A stretch of DNA of 64,000 nucleotides from Gonapodya sp. JEL0774 (taxonomy: Eukaryota > Monoblepharomycota > Monoblepharidomycetes > Monoblepharidales > Gonapodyaceae): contig JADIIX010000051.1 in NCBI GenBank assembly GCA_027604505.1, positions 1 through 64,000 on the forward strand, in the 5' to 3' direction. A program made the translations under genes and the position numbers. This document shows, piece after piece, positions 12,438 to 22,218 of the stretch (positions are counted from its first letter, which is position 1; each line of letters opens with the position of its first letter). The notes under the pieces are model-generated. The model saw nothing but the letters and a program-made list of their open reading frames with translations. It searched no databases and had not been told where the DNA came from.

Positions 12438-12893
12438 CGCCAAATTTAGAAAGAAAGGAAACGAAAAATACGAGATTATTACTAGAGTAAATTGACGGTC
12501 CCGAACCGCCGTGTGAACAACAGCGAAAACTCCTGTACATGTGGCTCGTTCAGCTCAGGTTGTCAACCGAGCCCGAAGTAGACCCCTGCTTGGAGCCTGG
12601 CCTTCGTCCATTGCTGCTCGAAGCGCTGTCGCTTTTACCCTGGGTGCGGTGCAATGGTGAAAGTAGTGGATATGGCTAATATGACCAGCTCAATTCACCT
12701 CGTTACTACCACCCCCTGGAACGTGGTCGATGTTGTCATTCTTGCATTGGAAAAGGACAAGGTCAATACGAAAGTCGAGCATATGGTACCGATGGTGTGA
12801 CAGAGAGCTCACGTGTGGGCCCTTGGATTTGACTTTCGACCTGTTTCAATGATTGCAATTCCACCAGCCATTAATCCACTGGAACTCAATTAT
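12438..12893. other. Intergenic, possible short frames only
   Basis: A 48-codon plus frame at about 12655-12800 and an upstream Arg/Ala-rich frame (12541-12650, reminiscent of a mitochondrial presequence) occur here. They do not assemble into a recognisable protein. I see nothing else. Confidence 0.3.
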
Positions 12894-13646
12894 TCAAATG
12901 TGGCTGAGTGGCACACACCAGTCGAGCTTCTGTGAAACTATCTGCAGACAGCGTGTATTGAGCAGCAAGTAGGTGATCAATGGAACTAGAGGACCACCAA
13001 CAAAAACTTACTTTTTTGTCTCCTCCACCAGGTTTATGATCAAGGTTTTGGTTATGTGGGCCTCTGCTCGGAGTCTTTGACCTGCGAGGCGACGCCGCCC
13101 GGTCGTGTGTGACTTTAATTTCCGAACCCGGGGAATTCCCTCCTACCAGTCGAGTTTCTCCGAAAAAACTCTCACTGCACTTTTCGGTCGTTCGTAATTG
13201 GAGTTACTTGCTTCGATTCTCGGCTTGTGTGAGGATGACTGTCAGGCCGTCGATTGATTCTTGGCACATGCGTCCCACATACCTTGACTGAAGAAACATC
13301 CACCTTCACAGATGCTATTTGCACGGATCCTCCTCCCGGTTTGTGCGTCAGATTGTCGAGCGATCCGACCTTTGCGGGTTGTCGGTCACGGAGAGCTGTC
13401 ACATACAATGTTCAACGTTTTCGTAGCGCAAACCTTGCTCTTAACTCCAGCTAATCTTTCCGTGCTAGCCAATTTTGGAGATTTGGGCAATTCCTGGCTT
13501 GATGCGTGAGGTAGTGAGGTTCTCGACGCAGCAGGGGAGACTTTTTGGGAGGTGCCATTCGCACCAGCGCCGGCGGCAGTTCGGCGCGATGCAGAGGCTG
13601 AGGCCGGCTTTGTAGCCCTAGAGCTCGAATCCGGTTTTGCGCTCAT
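12894..13646 (-). CDS. Tau/MAP2/MAP4-type tubulin-binding repeat protein
   Basis: Four exons in phase 0 (13434-13646, 13283-13369, 13013-13075, 12894-12941) encode a 136-residue basic protein. The first 65 residues are Ala/Ser/Lys/Pro-rich, like a Tau projection or proline-rich region. The splice between exons 1 and 2 builds VKSKVGSLDNLTHKPGGG followed by SVQI, a near-perfect microtubule-binding repeat of the Tau/MAP family (Pfam Tubulin-binding). A second, more divergent repeat ends NQNLDHKPGGGDKK and continues IVSQKLDW after the last intron, as in animal repeats (KPGGG.KKI...KL.F). Such repeats bind along microtubules and stabilise them. The exon 3 acceptor is the least certain boundary; the alternative at 13080 changes the frame. 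Confidence 0.8.
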
Positions 13647-14356
13647 CGCATATTCTATGCTGGACTACAATTGTAGGAGTCGAATTGGAACTGGATGGTT
13701 TCTGCCGGGTTCACGTCGTGAAGGATCAACACATCCACCACACCCACAGAACTCAGGGGAATATGTGAAGGAATCGCAGAAACACACTACGTAACTTTCG
13801 CGAGACCAATAATTTTGTCAAGATTTATCGCGTCCTTATTGAATAAGAGGGATGACCATACAAAGCACAGTCGTCAACGCGAAAAGTATCGCTCGCATGC
13901 CTGCGACGTCAGAGAATGTGGATTTTGAAGATTGATTTGATTGTTCACGTGTGGAAAATCCTCAATCACGATTGTTGGTGGAATTGCCGACTGCGGGCCG
14001 ACGATCTTCCAAGCCGATTTCGCAGAACCCAATCGCAATCAAATCCGTAGGTTCTGCACGTTAGCATTGCCGAGTACGAGCAAGCCTGAACGTTCATCCA
14101 CTCGACTCGTGCTTTATATTTGCCCACGTGCCTTCGTCGATTCGGCATTTCTTCACCTTCGGATCCAAAACCTTGAATTCCATCCGCGACTCTTCAATCT
14201 CCATCAAAAAATTCTTTTCCTGCATCTTTAGACACTGTGAGTAGCGCGTCCAGATACGGACTTTCTCCACTCTATATACCCCCGTGATCGCGTTCTCATC
14301 TTTTCTTTTCCGCACCTTACTTTGACCTTCTCGTTTTCTCATTTCCAGACTCCACA
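13647..14356. other. Intergenic region between the divergent Tau-like and aldehyde dehydrogenase genes
   Basis: The two genes are transcribed away from each other, so this about 0.7 kb probably holds both promoters. The plus-strand frames here lack family similarity. A TATA-like TCTATATACC lies at 14271-14280, about 80 bases before the dehydrogenase start. Confidence 0.4.
14271..14280 (+). promoter_or_regulatory. TATA-like element upstream of aldehyde dehydrogenase
   Basis: TCTATATACC sits about 80 bases 5' of the dehydrogenase ATG, followed by a pyrimidine-rich stretch, which is typical of strongly expressed fungal genes. This is inference from position and composition only. Confidence 0.3.
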
Positions 14357-16721
14357 ATGGTTCAAATTGACAACCTCTTGCGCTTCTACATTAACGGCAA
14401 AGTGGGTCTCAGGTGTACGGAAATGAATGATAACTGTCACTGATGATTACGAAACTCCGCTCCCCTCCAGTGGGTCGACCCCGTAGGCCCCCTCCAGACC
14501 CACGATGTCATCAACCCTGCCACTGGCAAGTAGAAGTAGCTGTATGTTTCTTTATCAGTGCCGACTGAAGTTGAACCTGTTCCGTTCGGCGGCACACAGA
14601 AAAGGTTGCTGCCACCATCGCAGTTGGCTCCAAGGCGGATGTTGATGCTGCCGTTGCTGCTGCCAAGGTTGGCGGAGCATTGTAATCTAATGTCTTATTT
14701 GAAACTTAAGTATTAATGGTCTCGTCGCTCTCTCTTTCGAATGTGTTGCGCAGGCCGCATTCGAGACCTTCTCTCAGACTACCAAGGAAGAGCGCGTTGC
14801 TCTGTTGGAACGCATTGTTGCCGCCTACGACAAGAAAATGGGCCAAATTGCAGAGGCGATCTCAGAGGAGAGTGAGTATTTCTCTTCGTTCACAGAACTC
14901 TTCACTCGTCGCGTGTGTCACATGATTCTGACCGCAAAATTGATGTGGACGTATCCATTTGTTCAGTGGGTGCCCCAATGTACCTCGCCAGCTCTTCCCA
15001 GGCCCCCATTGGCCGCGTTCACTTCGCGGTCGCTGCCAACTACTTGAAAGATTGTGAGTGATTGCGCAAAGCCGGAGCTTCGCGCCTGCTAAAACGCAAC
15101 GCACATAGACAACTTCGAGGAGACCAAGGGTACCACAGTTATTCGGAAGGAGCCCATCGGTGTCTGCGGTTTCATGTGAGCTGCACACATTGCAACTTCT
15201 ACAAGGTGTCGGTGGTGCCCTCATAACTGTCAATCTCTCGTTTAGCACCCCATGGAACTGGCCCGCTAACCAAGTGAGTACCATTGGGACAGCGTTGTGA
15301 TTACGGACCGCTTATCTCCTCCGTCCCCATTCAGATCGCTTGCAAGGTGGCCCCCGCCATCGCTGCCGGTTGCACCATGGTCCTCAAGCCCTCCGAAATG
15401 GCCCCTCTTGATGCCTTCCTCATCACCGACGTTCTCCACGAGGCGGGTGTCCCCGCAGGTGTCTTCAACATGGTTAACGGAACCGGAGCCGAAGTCGGCC
15501 AGGCCCTCTCCAGCCACCCGGATATTGACATGATGTCATTCACCGGAAGTACCCGTGCCGGTATCCTCGTCGCACAAGCTGCTGCCTCCACATGCAAGCG
15601 TGTCGCTCAGGAACTCGGCGGCAAATCTCCCAACATTGTTCTGCCTACCGCCCCCCTTGGTAAGTTTCTGATCTAATGGTACAGTGGTGTTAACTATAAT
15701 CTCACCGATTGCTGTGTCCTCCAATTTCCTTTTTCAGAGGCGGCCGTTACCAGGGTGAGTTCGAAGCAAATTCCTTATGGGTTTCTCATTCTGATGACGA
15801 ACGCGTCTTGTAGGGTGTTTTGCACATGATGAACAACTCTGGTCAATCTTGCAACGCTCCTTCTCGCATGTTGTGAGTTTTGTTTTTAAAATGTAGGACG
15901 CGCTTTGTCGCTCCATATTCTCACCGCGATTTCATCGTTTTCGTAAGGGTCCACCGCTCCCAGTACGAGGAGGCCGTCCAAATCGCTGCCAAGGTTGCCT
16001 CTTCCGTGAAGGTTGCCACTGATCTTAAGAGCGCTGAGGCACCCGCCATCGGCCCTGTTTCCAACGCCCTTCAGTTCAAGAAGATTCAGGCGCTCCTGCA
16101 AAAAGGCCTTGATGAGGGCGCTAAGGCTGTTGTTGGCGGACCCGGTCTACCCGATGGCGTTGAACACGGTTACTACATCAAACCCACCATCTTCGCTAAC
16201 GCCAACAACCAAATGACGATTGCAAGGGAGGAAATTTTCGGCCCTGTTCTGACCATGAGTAAGCGGTTTGAAAATCTGTGTCACAAAAGCGTAGACTCCA
16301 TGGCTCATCGTTATTATGAACATCAGTCCCCTATGACACTGTTGAGGAGGCTATCAAAATCGGAAACGACACCCCGTACGGTCTGTCTGGATACGTCCAA
16401 GGCAAGGATGTCAAGGAGGCTGCCGAGGTCGCGAAGAAGATTCGCGCCGGAAACGTGCACTTGAACGGCGCTGGCGGTGAGAAGAACCAGTTTCTTTACA
16501 TTCGAACGAAATTTTAAAGGCCCGTTTTACAAAGGCGATGTTAACGCACTCTTCGGTGGCTACAAGATGTCCGGAAACGGACGAGAGTGGGGAGTTTTCG
16601 GAATGGAGGTAAGCACCTATTTCAGAGGTTCTTGTTAATTCTTGTTGCCCTCTTTCTGACGTGGATGTAATTTTCACAGGAATTCCTTGAGATTAAGGCC
16701 GTTCTCACCACCGGGCTGTAA
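14357..16721 (+). CDS. NAD(P)+-dependent aldehyde dehydrogenase
   Basis: About thirteen small exons rebuild a full-length ALDH of roughly 480 residues. Blocks in order are FYINGK-WVDP, VINPAT, ETFSQTTKEERVALLERI, PIGVCGFITPWNWPANQ, the cofactor-binding MVLKPSEMAPL and FTGSTRAG, then the general-base Glu in AQELGGKSPN. The catalytic Cys is in NNSGQSCNAPSRM, and FGGYKMSGNGREWG and LEIKAVL close the protein. It oxidises aldehydes to acids; the sequence does not fix the substrate. The lack of an obvious presequence suggests a cytosolic enzyme. One intron appears to use a GC donor (after INPAT, GCAAGT at about 14526): only that choice keeps the frame into EKVAATIAVGS. Start is the ATG at 14357. 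Confidence 0.9.
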
Positions 16722-16873
16722 TTTCTCAGATTTCATAGTAGCTAGGATATATGAATTACGAAATGCACTGAGTTCATGAGATGGCGTTGTGGTGAAACAG
16801 CACTTGATTGAGGGGGGGCGTCGCCCGCCGGGCTGCTGGTATACGTGCTCCTTCGGGTATTACTTCACTGGAG

Positions 16874-18238
16874 ATGCTACACGGTAAAATCAATGTGACG
16901 GCGGAAAAAGAGAATTGGCCCAATGAGCCAGACGCCTTTGAGACATCCATCGGTGGAACTGCGGCAGTGAATGCCGAAAACGGTTTGTGGCATTAATTGT
17001 CATCATGTCCGTCTCAACATTTCTGATCGCACGGTGGTATTTCAGATAGTACTTTTGAAGGCAATCGTTCGAATTCGTTGTCTTCTGGGCCCTCTCATTA
17101 CCAACGTGAAAAGCGATTGAGTCTCAATCCGGAGGCAGAGGAATTCAAGGCGAATTCGATCTCTACTCTTAATTCTGGTATGAATACACCGCGCTTTGAA
17201 ACAAACGCTCTGGAGAACAATACAGAGTCATTGTTCCTGCAACTTGAAGTCTCGGACAGTGGAGCAAATGAGGCTGTTCGTTATGGCCAGGATGCTCGCG
17301 CTATGTCGGAAAGACTGCGAACTCAGCTGAGCGATCTGTCGAAGGAGAACACTGTCCTCCGGTTGCAGATCGAGCGCCAGGCGAGACTAATTCAGGAAAG
17401 TGATAGTTTGCGAACATCTCGCGACACTTTAACGCAACATTTGGCGACAGAGCTAGATCTGGCTCGGGAGGAGAGGTCAAAAAATGCGCAATCTTTTATG
17501 CAAGAGCGTCAAATGATGTGGGACTCACATCTGGCTGATCAAACCCTGGCAGTTGAGGCAATCAAGGCAAAAGATGATGTGGTTCAAACGCTCGCCAATC
17601 AAAATGCGGAGTTGATGGAGGAAATTCGTGCTCTCAGTTCGCTCAAATCTTTCGTATCAGAACAAGCGGAGGACATCTCTTCTCTCAGACAGATTAACGA
17701 GCGACTGATCGAGGAGAATAAGAAGCTCGACCGCCTTCTTGTAGCTCGTGAATTGGAGGTAGATCAACTCCATCACGAGAACAATGATCTCGTTGCTTCC
17801 ATCCAGCGCCTGAAATCGAGATCGGAATTATCAGCCCGCACATACTCGGATGAGGCGATACTCGAAGAACATAGGGAATCTGAATATGAGAGACCTGTGG
17901 GACCTCAGTTAAACGGGGAAAAGGAACTTGCTCGCCAGCCACCTTCTCAAATTGAATTTTCTCCTGCTGGCTCTTTTCATCCCCGGGCTCTCGAAGAAGA
18001 CACCTGTACTTCTGCCGCAGTGTACGTATTCGGAGATTGTGACCTCCGAGCCTCTCCCGACCGGCCCCCTGCTCAAAATCATGCTAAGCCTGACACCCGA
18101 AGTGATGACGTTCTCACATTACCCATACACAGCAAATCCTCGAAGAGACCAGAATCGTCCACCAACACCTCGTTGGGTTCGGAGGTGTGTCTGTTGTCGA
18201 TGTCCCGCAAGCTTCTGCTCAGCGTCATTTCTCCTTAG
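16874..18238 (+). CDS. Coiled-coil protein with an N-terminal PAM2 motif
   Basis: Two exons (16874-16982, 17046-18238) give 433 residues. Near residue 65 is RLSLNPEAEEFKAN, which fits the PAM2 consensus (LNP.A.EF.P, but Ala-Asn where Pro is usual). This peptide docks on the MLLE domain of poly(A)-binding protein. From about residue 105 to 300 the protein is a long heptad-rich coiled coil (ERLRTQLSDLSKENTVLRLQ and so on). The C-terminal 130 residues are Ser/Pro-rich and probably disordered. By analogy with other PAM2 proteins a role in mRNA fate or transport is possible; that is inference. No paralogue is recognised, and the neighbouring minus-strand coiled-coil genes look unrelated in sequence. 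Confidence 0.65.
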
Positions 18239-19002
18239 GTGCTGAATCATCGTTCTTGGCAGTACAATAAGGTTGGTCGACTGTTTACCCACTAGTTTTC
18301 GGATGACTTTCTGTGACCCACAGCCCTAGGTCTTGGAGACTGTTGTTCAATCAAAACGCAGATAGTGGAATTCATTGAGCTATAGAATAAATACAGTTTC
18401 TTCTTCTTCGAAATTCTTTGAATGAATGATCCGGCTTGATTTCTGGCTTTCTACCGAGCGCATTCAGTGTTTGCGTTTGCAACAGGTTTTGAAAAATTCT
18501 TCGATGTTTGACTGATCTCCGACAATATTCGTTCACTTTCAAGAGTTTGTCCCCTTTCAACCTAAAAGTCATCAGGACTAAACTCTCTACGCGTATCGCC
18601 ATTCATAACAGCTTGAATGGATTTTCGCACCTATTTTGGACGTATCAGAGTCAAATAACCGAACTTGCTGATTCAAATACCAACACAAAGCGCCCACCGT
18701 ATCCAAAATCCATGGTTGGAAGTCCAATCGCTCCGTCAAAGTACCAAGACGCGCTTCCATTCCTAACAAAGGCTCTCCCTGTTGTGCGGTGGTGGATGGA
18801 CGGCATCAACGACACGAACACTGTGAAAAACATAACAGCGCGGTCAAGAACCTTGTAAACTGTAAACTTGATTCTTGATTGTGTCGGAGGGGTGATCTCC
18901 GCATAAAACCATATGTGGTATTTTGAAGGTAGAAATGAGGGTTGATTGAGGGCAGTATGCCGGACGACTGAAGCATCATTAGTCTCGCGGCTCATAACCG
19001 TA
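18239..19002. other. Intergenic, between convergent genes
   Basis: Both flanking genes point into this interval. A minus-strand open frame at 18651-19076 contains a short hydrophobic stretch (VMFFTVFVSLM) and could be a terminal exon of the coiled-coil gene to its right. I could not find a splice that supports it. Confidence 0.3.
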
Positions 19003-21694
19003 TCAGCAACCGATCTGAGCGGGCAGAGACTGATCTTGAATTGTAGCTGTAGCTTCGAGAGTGCGAAGAAACTCACTCGTCATCCCGAGTGGTTTCCACT
19101 CCCCTCCAAATCTTCCACTTTTCTTGGTCAGTTTGCGATAAGATAGGAGAGCGAGAAGATGGCATAGCAGGATCACTCCAGCCACCACGGACTTCAAGAA
19201 ATTCGTGATCTTGCCGCATCGGTTGAGCTGCTATGGCCGGGCAACGATTTAAACGTGGATTACCACTTGCCGAAGACTGCTGAGCAACAGCACCCGTGGC
19301 AAAGTGTGACATCCTTGGCGAAACCGCAGAGACGGGTGAAGTTGGATTCAAACCAAGCCCAGGAGGAGGTCGAACACGGGAAGACCCTTCCAACGAATTG
19401 CCGACGGCAGGCGTCTGTACGTATTCATCGGACCTCTCTCTTTGCCTCTCGACCGTGCCCGCTGTTCTTGTTCCCGCTGAGCTCTGCGCGAGAGAAGGCG
19501 CTTCATCTGTTCCTCTCCTGGGGTCAAACCGTGCAAGCTGGGCCACCAAGTTCGAATTTTCCACCTTGACACGAGCCAATTCGCTCTCGAAGTCATTGCG
19601 GATGGCAACCGCTCTCTCAAACGCAACTAACAGAAGATCATTTGATTTGGTTCGATGGAAAATTACGCAAAATTGTCAACCCACCCTCGCGTGAATGCAT
19701 TTGCTTTCTGTCAACTTCAATAATCTTTTCGAGTGATTTCACCTCCTGAGATAGGAAGAGTTGGGATGCAACCGGGTTTCTTGTCAGTACACTTGAATGG
19801 CAAGAATTGGTTAAGAGAGTACCAACATCTATCAAAGTGTTGATCTTCGACTCGTATTCTTTCTTCTGTGCTCTCCAGAAGCCGAGGTCTTCGGTCAGCC
19901 TTGCGTTCTCCTCAAACAGATGATTGAACTTCTGCAAATTCGACAACTGCTTCCCGATAGTTTCTTCCCGATCAACAAGCATTCTCCTCAATTGATCATT
20001 CTCCGCCAACCCAGATTGAATTCTAGAATTTAATTGCGAAATTGTGGCTCGAAGCTGCTCATTTTCTCGTTGAGAATCTTTGAGCTGACTCTCCAGAGAT
20101 TTCCGAAGATGGTCCATATCTCTCACATATTCTTGAATCTGCACGGTTGCTTTTTGAGCTTTTGCCTGGATTTCTTGGTTCTCCTCCGTGAGTTGCTGAT
20201 TTACAGAGATCAAATGGTCGTTCTCTGTCGACAACCGTTCCCTCTCCTGTTTGTGAAATGTCATGTACAAGAGTTCAGTCGTCTTCTCCTGACATTCACG
20301 CTTGGCTATGTCGAGTTCTGCTTGCTTTGCCAACAATTTGTGCTCAATCGATTCTGATCTATGGGAGTAGTTTTTCTGTAGTTGGGCTTTCTCCAGCTTT
20401 TCCTTCTCCAGATCCTTCCGAAGATCGCGAAGTTTCTGAAGCGCCACGTTCAGGTTCTTCTCTACTTCTTGCTTACTGGCAATGTGTTGCCGAACTTGGT
20501 TGTTAAGGTGTGTCACCTGTGCGTCCTTCCGATGCAGGCGAGCAGCGAGTTCGTCACGTTCCGAAGTAAGCCCTAGAATCTCCTGTTCAAAATCAATTGG
20601 TAAAGCTAAATTCGTGTGAATGTAAATCGTCACAAAAGTCACTTTCGAATCTGTTTCCGATCGTCTAATTTCTAGACTGGGACTGTGATTGGGGGTTCTC
20701 AAACTGTTGGTAGTGGAGGAGCCCAACGTGGTACCTGGTAATCAAGAAGTGACAAGATAAGCTTGTGTACTTTTCATATGTTCTTTCTTGTCAGAAATCC
20801 ATGCTCCTTTCAGTCTACCCGGACTCGTGACAGGTCGCCCATCTAGATCTGACTTCCGGGATTGGTGAAGACGAACCTTTGAAAGCAGTCTCGAGAGCCC
20901 GAGATTCACAATCAGTAGATTGGGCCTCTATCATGTCAGTTGTCTGGGTTTTAAAACAGGGAAGGGACTATGTCCAACGGAGAAGAAGAATCACACTCAC
21001 GCAACGCTGAATCAATATCTGTACTCGCAGTATCTGTATTTGCGCCTTCCTCCTGCTTGATCTCACTATTGTCAGTTTCATCGGCAAATGCCTGCAGCTC
21101 ATTCATCAGAGTGGCCACCGATGATTGTTTGAGCTCTCGGTTTGAAAGGGAATCTAGAATTCACGGAAACCCGATTGGCGCTCTCTCCAAACTTTCCCAG
21201 ATTTCTCCAAGTGACGTGTTACCTGAACGATTAATCGCCATTGTTTCTTCTATGACTACGTTGTCCGGCGATCTGGCGAGCACTCCGCACTCCCCGGGCA
21301 CTGCGGTCCCTTCAATCTCTTTCGAATTACCTGACTCCGGATGAACGATGGCTTGTAGTTTAGCGTGTAGAAATTCATGTGTGGATGTGTCTCTCCATAG
21401 AACTGGCCCTTTGGCTTCATCCGGAGATTGACAGTTCGTTGAAACATTAGAGGGACCATCAACCGTGACAGAATGTGCTCGCCTCCGATTTCAAATTTTA
21501 GCATTTCCTGGGCTGGGATGTGGGAATGATTCAGGGTTATGCTCGCTGATGACGCAATTTAGATAACAAAGGAGGACACACAAACCAGCTGCTGTCCAAG
21601 GGGAGGTTTCCGTGTCACTCATATCAGAGGATGCGTAAATTTTGAAGGAGATAGTATCAGTCGATGGTGTTGCAAACGACCCCGATTCACACAT
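19003..21694 (-). CDS. Long coiled-coil protein with possible C-terminal membrane anchor
   Basis: Exons chain in phase from ATG at 21694: an acidic Ser/Thr-rich start (STDTISFKIYASSDMSDTET), a region with NEEL-type acidic segments (LMNELQAFADETDNSEIKQ), a short exon QAQSTDCESRALETAFK, then a 300-residue uninterrupted coiled coil (20580-19845; for example LRDLRKDLEKEKLEKAQLQK), EVKSLEKIIEVDRKQM, and a Gly/Pro/Ser tail. In one splice model, using a GC donor (TCG|GCAAGT at about 19270), the tail runs into a hydrophobic helix (KSVVAGVILLCHLLALLSY) and ends at 19003. Without that intron the frame stops at 19073. A tail-anchored golgin-like or organelle tether is possible, but no family is recognised. 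Gene limits are moderately certain and the 3' exon is weak. Confidence 0.55.
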
Positions 21695-21753
21695 ATCTCT
21701 TGAGCCATGAACTTTGAGGTCACGATATCAAATTCTATTATTTATTGCACGAA

Positions 21754-22020
21754 TTAAAATTCCCGTCGGGTATCACCATTCTTCACTGCAGAAACGGCTG
21801 CTTTGATCTGTAACCACCTTGGTGAGCCCCGCACTTGTAAGAAAATCACGCTACTCACCTTTTCGACTTCCCAATCTTGCAATTGCCGACCGACAGCGGG
21901 ATTGCTGGGCATATCTTTATACCGTAACTTGTCTGCACGCGCCTCAAAAGCTTCACGTGTGTCCCCATGCCGGACTTTGATTCTGATTGTCACCCCTTCC
22001 GCCAACTTAACAACTGTCAC
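21754..22020 (-). CDS. Small unrecognised gene, two visible exons
   Basis: A minus-strand exon encodes GDTREAFEARADKLRYKDMP and NPAVGRQLQDWEVEK. It splices in phase (GTGAGT...TTACAG) to IKAAVSAVKNGDTRREF and a stop at 21754-21756. Charge distribution and clean splice sites suggest real coding sequence. The start is unresolved: no ATG lies in frame at the 5' end, so an upstream exon is needed. I do not recognise the family. It could also be a terminal piece of the coiled-coil gene to its right. Confidence 0.35.
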   Translation of the reverse strand: MTVVKLAEGVTIRIKVRHGDTREAFEARADKLRYKDMPSNPAVGRQLQDWEVEKVSSVIFLQVRGSPRWLQIKAAVSAVKNGDTRREF

Positions 22021-22218
22021 GAAGTGAACGACGTTCTAAGCTGGAGTATTAGGTGCAGTGGTGGCCTGAGCCTCAATAGAAGCGGGACCTCGCCTACCAT
22101 GTGGTCGTTTCCTCAACTGTTAATATTCCTGGTTGCAAACGCCGCAGCTTCACTCACTTTACGGTATCTCCATCTCGTTGAATTAGCCTACCCACACCGT
22201 CTTCATGCGTTAGGACAT

